Shown one piece after another: positions 34,291-42,801 of a DNA stretch of 64,000 nt (the first letter of the stretch is position 1; each line of letters begins with the position of its first letter). The position numbers and the translations under genes were made by a program. Below the pieces are notes generated by a model. The model searched no databases, was not told the DNA's origin, and was given only the letters and a program-made list of their open reading frames with translations. The DNA is from Pedobacter sp. MC2016-05 (lineage in GTDB: Bacteria > Bacteroidota > Bacteroidia > Sphingobacteriales > Sphingobacteriaceae), in assembly GCF_026239735.1 (NCBI RefSeq), contig NZ_JAPIVT010000013.1, forward strand, positions 62,001-126,000, in the 5' to 3' direction.

Positions 34291-35376
34291 ATGAACTTTA
34301 TAAACTTCACCGAAACCAAGCTTCGAACTTTTACTTACAACGTTTTTAAAAAAATGGGCTGTTCTGATGAACATGCCGAGCTTGCTACAGATGTATTAAT
34401 TCGTTCTGATTTACGTGGAATTGATTCACATGGTGTAGCTCGTTTAAGTGGCTATGTTCGTTTATGGGAGAAAAATAGAATTAATGCCGCACCTGATATT
34501 AAAATTGTGCATGAAACGCCAACCACTGCAACAGTTGACGGAGATGCGGGTTTGGGTTTGGTTGTGGCACCTTTCGCAATGAAAGTAGCCATCGAAAAAG
34601 CAGAGAAGTACGGAAGCGGATGGGTTTCAGTAAAAAATTCCAACCATTTCGGCATTGCAGGTTACCATGCTTTAATGGCGGTAGAAAAAGATATGATCGG
34701 CATCAGCATGACCAACGCAAGTCCACTGGTTGCGCCAACTTACGCCAATGAAAGGCTACTTGGAACTAACCCAATGTGTTACGCATTCCCGGCAGGGAAA
34801 TATCCACCCGTAATTGTAGATATGGCTACATCAGCAGCTGCAAATGGAAAATTAGAAATCGCTCAAAGAGCTAACAAACCTATACCTGAAGGCTGGGTAC
34901 AAGATAAAAACGGAAAAAATTCCATCGACCCTAATGAATTGAAAGGTGGGGGTTCGCTTTTGCCTTTGGGTAGCGATAAAGATCACGGAAGCCATAAAGG
35001 TTACGGATTGAGTGCTACAGTGGATATTTTATCGGCTGTGCTTTCAGGTGCAAACTATGGCCCATGGGTGCCACCTTTTGTTGCTTTTTTAGAACCCTCG
35101 GCAAACCCTGTTGGTGAAGGTTTAGGCCATTTCTTAGGCGCAATGCGTGTAGATGGTTTCCGCCCTGCCGAAGAATTTAAAAACCACCTGGACAATTGGG
35201 TGGAACGTTTTAAAAATGCAGAAACAATTGATCCTGATAAGAAAGTAATTATACCTGGCGAACCGGAACATGAGTATGAACAAGAGAGAAAAGTTAGCGG
35301 AATACCTTTGATCGACGTTGTAGTAAAAGATTTGAATGAGTTAGCCGAAAAATTAGGAATTGAAGGTTTAAATTAA
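34291..35376 (+). CDS. Ldh-family (malate/L-lactate/ureidoglycolate type) NAD(P)-dependent oxidoreductase
   Basis: A member of the malate/L-lactate dehydrogenase family that differs from the classical fold (AllD, MdhA, YbiC). The 361 residues include SHGVARL (46-52), catalytic His119 in NSNHFGIAGYHA, TNASPLVAPT and GTNPMCYAFPAG. These motifs define the family but not the 2-hydroxyacid used. It may share a transcript with bshC. Confidence 0.88.
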   Translation: MNFINFTETKLRTFTYNVFKKMGCSDEHAELATDVLIRSDLRGIDSHGVARLSGYVRLWEKNRINAAPDIKIVHETPTTATVDGDAGLGLVVAPFAMKVAIEKAEKYGSGWVSVKNSNHFGIAGYHALMAVEKDMIGISMTNASPLVAPTYANERLLGTNPMCYAFPAGKYPPVIVDMATSAAANGKLEIAQRANKPIPEGWVQDKNGKNSIDPNELKGGGSLLPLGSDKDHGSHKGYGLSATVDILSAVLSGANYGPWVPPFVAFLEPSANPVGEGLGHFLGAMRVDGFRPAEEFKNHLDNWVERFKNAETIDPDKKVIIPGEPEHEYEQERKVSGIPLIDVVVKDLNELAEKLGIEGLN

Positions 35377-35383
35377 AGAAAAA

Positions 35384-35410
35384 GCCGCGAGTGTAACCAG
35401 CACTCACGGC
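35384..35410. terminator. Hairpin between convergent genes
   Basis: GCCGCGAGTG (35384-35393) pairs with CACTCACGGC (35401-35410), one C/A mismatch, 7-base loop. A-rich sequence precedes but there is no clear T-run after it on the plus strand, so it is a moderate terminator candidate. On the minus strand the stem is followed by TTTTTCTTT, a better fit for ending the GH3 transcript. Confidence 0.6.
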
Positions 35411-35483
35411 GATAACTAACTAAGTACATATGGTTAACCTACCATAAAAAGGCAAAATCTTTCTGCTTAAACGAAGTGTAGCA

Positions 35484-38159
35484 TCACAATACTTTAAGGG
35501 TTTCCTTTAACAATAACGCTTTACTCGATGCGCCAATCATGATTCGGAAATCTCCTGGTTCAATCACAGATTTCATTTCTGCATTGAGCATTTTCAGCAT
35601 TTCTGGCTCGATTTCAAACACAATCTCTTTACTTTCTCCTGGTTTTAAGCCAATTCTCTTGAATCCTTTAAGTTCCAATACTGGCCTTACAACGGTTGCC
35701 AACATATCCCGAATATAAAGTTGAGCAACTTCTTCACCTGCCCGGTTGCCGATATTTTTTAGTTTAAAAGTGGCGGTAACCTTCTCATGTTGATTGATTT
35801 CACGTTTACTCAAAACCAAGTCACTGTATTCAAATTCTGTATAACTCAAGCCGTAGCCAAATGGGAATAGTGGTTCTCCACTAAGGTTATTGTAATCATC
35901 ACCACGTCCGGTAGGTTTATGGTTATATACCAATGGCAATTGCGATTCATGTACCGGGTAGGTTATCGGCAATCGCCCGGCAGGATTATAATCGCCAAAA
36001 AGCATTTCCGCTATTGCGTTTCCTCCTTCTTCCCCCGGATACCAAACATTTAAAACAGCAGGTACATGATCTATCCAATTATTCATCGTAATTGCACTTC
36101 CACCAACCAATAGCACCACAACAGGCTTACCGGTTTTAGCCATTTCATTAATTAGCTGCTCCTGATTTCCAGGCAAGTTCAACATGGCTCGATCTTGAAA
36201 TTCACCCTCCTTTATACCGGCAGCAATCACCACAACATCTGCTTGTTTGGCAATCGAAACGGCTTCAGCGAGTTCTTTGTCAACATTATCAATCACTTCA
36301 AAATCAGAAATGAATTTGATGTAGGCATTGCCTTTCGTTTCTTGGAATTCGATGCGGACGGCATATTTTTTATCTTTTTCAAAATTAAAAGAGATCAGGC
36401 GACTATGATAAGAAGTTTTCTCCCATTGATCGATCAACAATTTATCGTTGATAAAAAGTCTGAAACCATCATTCCCTTCTAAGCCGATCTTGAATACTCC
36501 GGTTTTCGGAGCAACTAAATTTCCAGTCCACCTTACCGAGTATAGATCTTTTGCAAGTTTGCGGTCGGGCGCATAAAGGGTCCACATGAAATCGATTTTC
36601 TTGTCGATTCTGGTAACCACCGGTGAGCCGCTGAAGTTCAAATTATCGAAGAATTCGGCCTTTAAACCACTTGTTGTATCGGTACGTAAAAAATTAGCTG
36701 GAATAATTTGGTAGAATTTAGGATCGCGACTGCTTCCTTTCGTATAAAGTACATTTCCTGGTTGCCCCACCCTTTTCCTGATTCCTTCCAGAATACTGAT
36801 TTTACCATTTCCAGAACCGCTGTAACCTCCTAGACGTGCTTCAGTGGCATCTTCTCCTAATACTAAAATCTTCTTCTCGGTTTTTAGGGGCAGTATTGAT
36901 TGCTCATTTTTTAACAGCACAAATGACTTTTGGGCGGCTGCTTTTGCTACAGATTTATTGCGTTTATCGCTTACAGCTTTTTCAGCATCCTTTTCTGATA
37001 CATATGGATTTTCGAAAAGCCCCAAATCAAACTTTGCTTTTAAAACCCTTGAAACGGCATCATCGATTCGGCTTTTCGAAATTGAACCATTCAAAAATGG
37101 CGGAATGAAAAGTTTGTAGTGATCAAATTCAGTTTGAAAAATCACATCTAACCCGCCTTCAATGGCTTGTATGGTGGATTGTGCATAGCCTGTTGCGGTA
37201 TGATGCAATACGCTAGCTCCACCAACGGCTCCAGCATCAGAGATTACAAAACCTCCGAAACCCCAATCCGTTTTTAACTTTTGAGTAAGCAATTGATAGT
37301 TTGATGTTGCCGGAGTTCCATCAATAGAATTGTAAGCCGTCATCAGCGATCTGCTTTTGCCCTGTTTTATGGCCACTTCAAAAGGCGGATAATAGATTTC
37401 CTTCATCATCCGCTCATTGAAATGGATAGGATAACTGTCGCGACCGCCATCGCCCACATTTGCAATAAAGTGTTTAGGTGTGGTAATAATATTTTGCTTT
37501 TCGAATGCGCTGACAAAAGCCAAACCCATTTGCGAAGAAAGAAAGGGATCTTCACCGTAGGTTTCTTCGGTTCTGCCCCAACGCACATCCGATGCGATGT
37601 TTACTACCGGCGTCAAAATATCTCTAATTCCTCTCACTTTAGTTTCTCCAGCTATTGCCCGGGCAACATTAGCCATATTTTCGGTATCAAAACTGGCTGC
37701 AAGACCAATTGCCTGGGGAAAAGCAGTTGCACCTTGACGCACCAAACCATGAAGGGCTTCATCAAAAGGAATAATCGGAATGCCCAGCCTGGTTTCAGTT
37801 ACGAAAAATTTCTGGATGGCGTTAATTTTCTTGGCCAATGTGAACGCATTTTCTGAAGTATTGTAGCTCATCATTTGGTTGGCACCACCACCACCTTGAG
37901 ATACAGCACTTACCTGTAAACCGAAGATCCCATTTTGATAACGCTTTTTGTCCACTCCGTCAAGGTCGCCGGGAATCATAAACAATTGCCAGAATTTTTC
38001 TTCCGGAGTCATTCTCGCCAGCAAATCCTTCACCCTGTCATCAATACTTGCCTTCGCATCTTTGTAAACAGGGGTTGTTTGCTTTTGTGCAAATGTGTTT
38101 ATTGCATCAAGAGAAAAAATAGTTATCCCAAGAATGGCTACAAAACATTTTATCTTCAT
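35484..38159 (-). CDS. GH3 beta-glucosidase with PA14 insert
   Basis: An exported beta-glycosidase, 891 residues. Order: signal peptide (about 1-25), GH3 N-terminal barrel with TPKHFIAN (KH at 229-230) and nucleophile Asp308 in FVISDAG, GH3 C-terminal alpha/beta domain, a PA14 carbohydrate-binding insert within it (about 498-620, GNDGFRLFINDKLLIDQW), and a fibronectin-III-like end (about 790-880). The insert position is typical of GH3 enzymes with PA14. It lies 11 bases after the GH29 gene, in one operon with the ROK regulator. Confidence 0.92.
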   Translation of the reverse strand: MKIKCFVAILGITIFSLDAINTFAQKQTTPVYKDAKASIDDRVKDLLARMTPEEKFWQLFMIPGDLDGVDKKRYQNGIFGLQVSAVSQGGGGANQMMSYNTSENAFTLAKKINAIQKFFVTETRLGIPIIPFDEALHGLVRQGATAFPQAIGLAASFDTENMANVARAIAGETKVRGIRDILTPVVNIASDVRWGRTEETYGEDPFLSSQMGLAFVSAFEKQNIITTPKHFIANVGDGGRDSYPIHFNERMMKEIYYPPFEVAIKQGKSRSLMTAYNSIDGTPATSNYQLLTQKLKTDWGFGGFVISDAGAVGGASVLHHTATGYAQSTIQAIEGGLDVIFQTEFDHYKLFIPPFLNGSISKSRIDDAVSRVLKAKFDLGLFENPYVSEKDAEKAVSDKRNKSVAKAAAQKSFVLLKNEQSILPLKTEKKILVLGEDATEARLGGYSGSGNGKISILEGIRKRVGQPGNVLYTKGSSRDPKFYQIIPANFLRTDTTSGLKAEFFDNLNFSGSPVVTRIDKKIDFMWTLYAPDRKLAKDLYSVRWTGNLVAPKTGVFKIGLEGNDGFRLFINDKLLIDQWEKTSYHSRLISFNFEKDKKYAVRIEFQETKGNAYIKFISDFEVIDNVDKELAEAVSIAKQADVVVIAAGIKEGEFQDRAMLNLPGNQEQLINEMAKTGKPVVVLLVGGSAITMNNWIDHVPAVLNVWYPGEEGGNAIAEMLFGDYNPAGRLPITYPVHESQLPLVYNHKPTGRGDDYNNLSGEPLFPFGYGLSYTEFEYSDLVLSKREINQHEKVTATFKLKNIGNRAGEEVAQLYIRDMLATVVRPVLELKGFKRIGLKPGESKEIVFEIEPEMLKMLNAEMKSVIEPGDFRIMIGASSKALLLKETLKVL

Positions 38160-38170
38160 AGTGTTTAATT

Positions 38171-39595
38171 TTATTGCGCTGTAAACTCAAAAGCAAGCGC
38201 TGCCGTACGATCAACTTTAGGAATAGAAACGCAGGTTTCTCCATCAACACTTTTCCATTTTACTTTGTTACCTGTGGAAAGCAAAATGATTTCAGTGCCT
38301 TTTTTGGGTGCGTTTCCTTTCCATTTCACCATATCTGGTATTGCTTGCTCTGGTAAGCAATGAATTGCGAATCTCTTTTTGGAATCTTTACTTTGAGTAA
38401 ACCAGGTTTGTCTGTCGTGATAATCTTTTGTGATGCGGGTGCCGTAAATTGCTTTTCCATTTTTGGAAGTCCACTTTCCAATTTCATTAAGTTGTTTAGT
38501 CACGTCGTCAGGGAGCGTTCCATCTGGTTTTGGCCCAGCACCAAGTAATAAACTGCCACCTTTTGCAACAATTTCTACCAGTTTATGAACTACTTCTGTT
38601 GAAGATTTATATTGATCGTTAGGTACAAAACCCCAGGCACCGCCTAAAGTCATGCAACTTTCCCAGGGATAATCCAATTGTTTTTCCGGAATCCGCTGTT
38701 CAGGAGTTTGGTAATTTTCGTAAGGACCATGAACGGTTCTATCTACCATTAACAACCCTGGTTGTGCTTTCCTTGCCATTGCAGCAATTTTTGGCATATC
38801 AATATCCTGGCTCCATTTAGGGATATTTGCACCCCACGACAGCACCTCTTCGTTCACGGTTTCCAAAGGACGAACCCAGCCCCCATCGAGCCAAAGAATA
38901 TCTACACTGCCGTAGTTATTCATTAATTCTCCAATCTGGTTGTAGGTAAAATCCTTGAATTTATTCCAACGCCATGGATATTTTTTGATATCGTAATTAT
39001 TGTTTCGATCTGCCGTAGCATACTTTTGCCACCAATAATATTGCGAATGCCAATCGGGTTTAGAAAAGTAGGCACCAATCATGAAGCCATCTTTTCTAAA
39101 AGCATCAAAAACATATTTGGCAACATCTGCCTTTGGGTTATTGGCAAAAGGTCCTTTGGCAATGCTGAAATCGCTTTGCTTGGTATCAAACATGGCAAAA
39201 CCATCATGATGTTTGGTAGTAAATACGAGATATTTCATCCCTGCAGCTTTCCCCGCAGCCGACCATTTCTCGGGGTTGAACTTAGTTGGATTGAACTTTT
39301 TGCTAAAATCCCAGTACCGTTTTTTATATTCCTCGTAAGCGATGGTAGAATCTCTTTCGATCCAATCTTCAGAACAGATAGACCAAGATTCGATAATTCC
39401 TGGAACAGCATACAAACCCCAATGGATGATCATGCCAAACTTTTTATCCTGCCACTGCTCTAATTTTTCTTTTACCAAAGGATCTTTTGGCCACTCGTAA
39501 GTAGCAGATTGTTTTACAATATCATTGCGTTCCTGTGCAGAAGAAAACGCGATTGAAAGTGAAAATAGATAAAAGGAAAATATTAATTTTTTCAT
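38171..39595 (-). CDS. GH29 alpha-L-fucosidase
   Basis: An exported alpha-L-fucosidase, 474 residues. Seen: signal peptide (ends SSAQ, about 21), MIIHWGLYAVPG (55-66), TTKHHDGFAMFD (126-137), nucleophile Asp237 in WLDGGW, and a short beta-sandwich at the C-terminus. Only one copy of that domain, unlike the GH29 at 30754. It lies 41 bases after the ROK gene and 11 before GH3, so fucose removal and beta-glycoside cleavage should be co-regulated. Confidence 0.92.
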   Translation of the reverse strand: MKKLIFSFYLFSLSIAFSSAQERNDIVKQSATYEWPKDPLVKEKLEQWQDKKFGMIIHWGLYAVPGIIESWSICSEDWIERDSTIAYEEYKKRYWDFSKKFNPTKFNPEKWSAAGKAAGMKYLVFTTKHHDGFAMFDTKQSDFSIAKGPFANNPKADVAKYVFDAFRKDGFMIGAYFSKPDWHSQYYWWQKYATADRNNNYDIKKYPWRWNKFKDFTYNQIGELMNNYGSVDILWLDGGWVRPLETVNEEVLSWGANIPKWSQDIDMPKIAAMARKAQPGLLMVDRTVHGPYENYQTPEQRIPEKQLDYPWESCMTLGGAWGFVPNDQYKSSTEVVHKLVEIVAKGGSLLLGAGPKPDGTLPDDVTKQLNEIGKWTSKNGKAIYGTRITKDYHDRQTWFTQSKDSKKRFAIHCLPEQAIPDMVKWKGNAPKKGTEIILLSTGNKVKWKSVDGETCVSIPKVDRTAALAFEFTAQ

Positions 39596-39636
39596 ATCAA
39601 TGTCGTGAGATTTTTTTCATTTAAATCTACAGTCTA

Positions 39637-40827
39637 TTAATCAAATTGACTGTTTTCGATTATTAGGCCGGCAGCTGCTAGTAATTCTGCCTCATCAGTT
39701 AGCGTAGATAACTTGATTTTGGTTTGGCCTGCAATTCTTGGTATACAGAATTCATTTATCGCTTGTTGGATTGGAGGCAGCAGCATTTCTCCGGCCTTTG
39801 CTCCTCTTCCACTTAACACAATGCATTCTGGGTTAAGAATATGAATTAATGTTGATAACCCCTTTCCTAACTGAAATCCGGCTTTAGACAAAATAGAAAC
39901 TGCTAAGGGATCTTGAGCAATTACAGCATCTAAAAAATGATCTCTTTGATGTTTAGTTTTATCTTTAAACAACTCTTTCATACTAGATTCTGCGCCATTG
40001 GCTAAAGCCTGTCCAGCTTTTTCTGCCATCACGAGCAATGAAGTATCAACCTCTAAACACCCCCTTTTTCCGCAAGAACATAAATTGTTACTATCAGATA
40101 GTGGAATATGGCTAAACTCACCAGCATAGCCCGTACTTCCTCTGTAAAGTTGGCCGTTGATAATCATACCAAGCCCCGTTCCCCAGCCAATATTTACAAC
40201 CATCACTTCTTTCAAATCCATTGCCTCACCGAAATTGAGTTCGGCCAAAGCGATTAAACTTGAATCATTATCAATAAAAACCGGAAGTTTCACTGCTGAG
40301 GAAATAAATTCGCGTAATGTTAACCCATTATTAATTGGAAGATAGGACAGGTTTATACCTAATTCTGCATTCACAAAACCTGGCATTCCAATCCCTATAC
40401 CTAAAATATCTTTTCTTTTTATTTTTGATCTATCAATACTCTCATTAATAAAATTTACCAGTGTACAAACATCGCTTTTATCATTAGACAAGTCGAAATC
40501 CAGGTATTGCATGGGTACGATTAACTTTCTAGACATATCATAAACGGTAAGTCTGGTAATGAGTTGATCCATGGCAATGGCCACAATAAATTTATTATGA
40601 TTTGGGTTAAGCAGGTACATGGACGGGCGTCGACCGCCAGTAGAAGGTGCTAATCCTTGTTCTATGATATAACCTTCAGCCATTAAATTGTTGACAACAG
40701 AGGTAACCAATGGTAAACTCTTTTTGGTGAGCTTACTTAAATCGGTTAATGACAGCGCTATTTTATAATAGAGATGCTTGATAATATCAGCTTTTAAACG
40801 CTGACCTTTCTCGATGATAACAGACAT
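39637..40827 (-). CDS. ROK-family transcriptional regulator (NagC/XylR type)
   Basis: A sugar-responsive DNA-binding repressor, 396 residues: winged helix-turn-helix at about 10-60 (LTDLSKLTKKSLPLVTSVVNNL), then the ROK sugar-kinase-like fold with GIGIGMPG (144-151), VNIGWGTGLGM (211-221) and the ROK zinc site H240 with CSCGKRGC (Cys250, 252, 257). It lies directly upstream of the GH29-GH3 pair and probably controls this locus in response to a liberated sugar. Ligand unknown. Confidence 0.9.
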   Translation of the reverse strand: MSVIIEKGQRLKADIIKHLYYKIALSLTDLSKLTKKSLPLVTSVVNNLMAEGYIIEQGLAPSTGGRRPSMYLLNPNHNKFIVAIAMDQLITRLTVYDMSRKLIVPMQYLDFDLSNDKSDVCTLVNFINESIDRSKIKRKDILGIGIGMPGFVNAELGINLSYLPINNGLTLREFISSAVKLPVFIDNDSSLIALAELNFGEAMDLKEVMVVNIGWGTGLGMIINGQLYRGSTGYAGEFSHIPLSDSNNLCSCGKRGCLEVDTSLLVMAEKAGQALANGAESSMKELFKDKTKHQRDHFLDAVIAQDPLAVSILSKAGFQLGKGLSTLIHILNPECIVLSGRGAKAGEMLLPPIQQAINEFCIPRIAGQTKIKLSTLTDEAELLAAAGLIIENSQFD

Positions 40828-40871
40828 CTGAACTAAATTTTAATGATAATAATAAGCCTAAGCAAGCTCGG

Positions 40872-42179
40872 TTATTTTAATAGGAGCTTTTCATCGCCCT
40901 CTTTGTATGGAAGAAACAGCATTAACATCGTCATCATCTCATCACTTGATTTCATATCATTAGCTGAAAAAACCATTTTGGGAGGATTATTAGGATTGTT
41001 AGGGTTATTTCTCGAGTTATCGTAAGTAGCCTCCATTGTTAAAATGGAACCCTTCGGAATTTTTATCAGTTGCTTGAAACGATAAATTTCTTGCCATCTA
41101 AAATCCCATGATGGAATAGAAACTAAATTAATCGTTTTTCCATCTGGTGTTACTGCATAAGCTTTGAAATCTTTTCCCAACAGATGCATATGTGGCCAAA
41201 TATATAATAAGGACTGATCTTTCGGTGTAACTATCTTTAAGTTAAATTTCTTTATAGAATCAGCCGGAATCATGAAGTAAGGATCAATTGAATTTTCTCC
41301 GACTCCAGCAGAACCCAAGCTGACTACATCTATTTTCCTTTCTATTGGTGCCTTTTTAAAGAAAAAATTAACGCCTGAAATGCTTTCTTCTTCTTTTGCT
41401 GATGGACCATAATGAATGGTAAGTAGAATTACACCTCTTTTCGGCATTACCCAACCTAAATTAGCCGGATAGGATTCGAATGATGTTCCCGGAATCCAAC
41501 CCCCATAGTAGGTCATTTCCTTTTTAAATGGCATAAATTGATCATAATCGGATCGGTCGCCATCTGTTAAATTTACATAGTCGGCCGCACTATTGATATC
41601 TACACCATCCGCTACCGGATGTATGGCGAAATTTGCATGATGAATAAGTTTCTTATTTGAGGAGAAAAATTCAATTGCCTCTACATTTTTTTCTTCGCCG
41701 AGCTCAAATGGTATCTTGAAAACGATGAAACGTTCTTCCCTATCTGATTTGACGATGAAGGGCTTCATTGTTTTTAAAACCAGTTCTGGCTTACGGCTGT
41801 ATTGTGTTCCTTCTATATAATCCTGCTGCAATTTACCTTTAGCCTTAACTGTACCCTGAGGCATTTTATCATCAACCCAGGCACTAATCATTTTCTTTTC
41901 AACTTCACTTAACGACCGATCATTCTCAAAGCTTCGGTAATGATTATCTGGCTTCCAGGGCGGCATAAAACCAGATTGGGTCACTTTCTTTATAAAGCTT
42001 CCTCTTTTTGAAACATCTTCATAGGTTAATAATGCAAAAGGTGCCGCTTCTCCTGGCCGGTGGCAGGGTGTGCATTTATTTTTAATTATTGGTGCAATAT
42101 GCTCATAGTAGGTTAATTTCTGACTAAAACCCCCTTTAATCACTAGTAAGGCAATAAATAATAACAAAATTTTCTTCAT
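40872..42179 (-). CDS. Periplasmic cytochrome c / type-II copper monooxygenase-like protein
   Basis: A 435-residue exported protein (signal peptide ends GGFSQ, 20) that fuses a cytochrome c-like module to a domain resembling ascorbate-dependent copper monooxygenases such as PHM. The heme site is CTPCH (36-40) with a candidate axial Met72 in FMPPW. Candidate copper ligands are all present: HH at 180-181, His256 in LTIHYGP, HMH at 330-332 in WPHMHLLG, and Met382 before YDNSRNNPNNP. One base separates it from the upstream redoxin gene. Substrate is unknown; its place among glycosidase genes is unusual. Confidence 0.75.
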   Translation of the reverse strand: MKKILLLFIALLVIKGGFSQKLTYYEHIAPIIKNKCTPCHRPGEAAPFALLTYEDVSKRGSFIKKVTQSGFMPPWKPDNHYRSFENDRSLSEVEKKMISAWVDDKMPQGTVKAKGKLQQDYIEGTQYSRKPELVLKTMKPFIVKSDREERFIVFKIPFELGEEKNVEAIEFFSSNKKLIHHANFAIHPVADGVDINSAADYVNLTDGDRSDYDQFMPFKKEMTYYGGWIPGTSFESYPANLGWVMPKRGVILLTIHYGPSAKEEESISGVNFFFKKAPIERKIDVVSLGSAGVGENSIDPYFMIPADSIKKFNLKIVTPKDQSLLYIWPHMHLLGKDFKAYAVTPDGKTINLVSIPSWDFRWQEIYRFKQLIKIPKGSILTMEATYDNSRNNPNNPNNPPKMVFSANDMKSSDEMMTMLMLFLPYKEGDEKLLLK

Positions 42180-42180
42180 T

Positions 42181-42750
42181 TTATTTGTCGTTAATTAAGC
42201 AGCCAACTGGCTTAGTAATTTTAACAGGGTAGTTGGGTGTAGTCAGGTTCGCAAGGGCGTCATTTAAATAATGCGACGTGACAACTTTGCGTTTAACTCC
42301 AAGGCTCTCGGCCCAGTTATCAATTAATCCACGATATTTTAGTGTACCCTCTTTATCGATTAAGATAACCTCTGGCGTAGTGGTGGCATTCAATGCTGAT
42401 GTTAATAATTTTAAATCGTCTACCAACAAGGGGAAACCTACCTTGTATTCATCCTTGAAAGCCGATATTTCCTTCAGTTTATAAGCATTTCCGGGAATTA
42501 GGCCCAGTATTTCCACGTTTGGATATTTTAATTTTAATGCGTTAAGTTCCGCTACATAATTTTGACATAGCGGACATTCTGGAGACAGGAAAATAAAAGC
42601 CGTAGCCTTACCAGCCATGATATGATCTGTTTTTCCATTTAATGCCTTTAACGGAATTTTTTGCAGCTTTTGAACGGAAATTTTGCTTTGGGCCTTCGCT
42701 CCGTAAATGCTTAAATTAATTAGCAACAGATAGGTGAAAATTCTAAACAT
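42181..42750 (-). CDS. Exported redoxin (AhpC/TSA-like thioredoxin fold) protein
   Basis: A periplasmic thioredoxin-fold protein of 189 residues with signal peptide (ends AKA, about 20). Its CxxC pair sits in SPECPLCQNY (Cys59, Cys62). The cis-Pro region is TTTPEVILID, and an extra Cys lies near the C-terminus in KPVGCLI (about 185). It probably exchanges electrons or assists metal or heme handling for the copper monooxygenase-like protein encoded 1 base downstream; similar redoxin and monooxygenase modules are, as I recall, fused in some other bacteria. A terminator hairpin lies just upstream. Confidence 0.78.
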   Translation of the reverse strand: MFRIFTYLLLINLSIYGAKAQSKISVQKLQKIPLKALNGKTDHIMAGKATAFIFLSPECPLCQNYVAELNALKLKYPNVEILGLIPGNAYKLKEISAFKDEYKVGFPLLVDDLKLLTSALNATTTPEVILIDKEGTLKYRGLIDNWAESLGVKRKVVTSHYLNDALANLTTPNYPVKITKPVGCLINDK

Positions 42751-42762
42751 CCTCTTAATATA

Positions 42763-42792
42763 AAAAACTCCCGGCTTTCACCAGGAGTTTTT
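42763..42792 (-). terminator. Terminator/attenuator between susD and the redoxin gene
   Basis: The 12-pair stem (42763-42774 with 42781-42792, one C/A mismatch, 6-base loop) is followed on the minus strand by TTTTTT built into the stem base and then ATATTAAGAGG. It ends 12 bases before the redoxin start codon, leaving no room for a separate promoter. Confidence 0.8.
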
Positions 42793-42801
42793 GAAAAAAA
42801 T

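Noticed and set aside
37422-37856. 144-residue frame antisense to the GH3 gene
   Set aside because: The GH3 frame has all catalytic motifs; the antisense translation has no recognisable domain.
39026-39463. 145-residue frame antisense to the GH29 gene
   Set aside because: Lies wholly within the fucosidase coding sequence and shows no conserved features.
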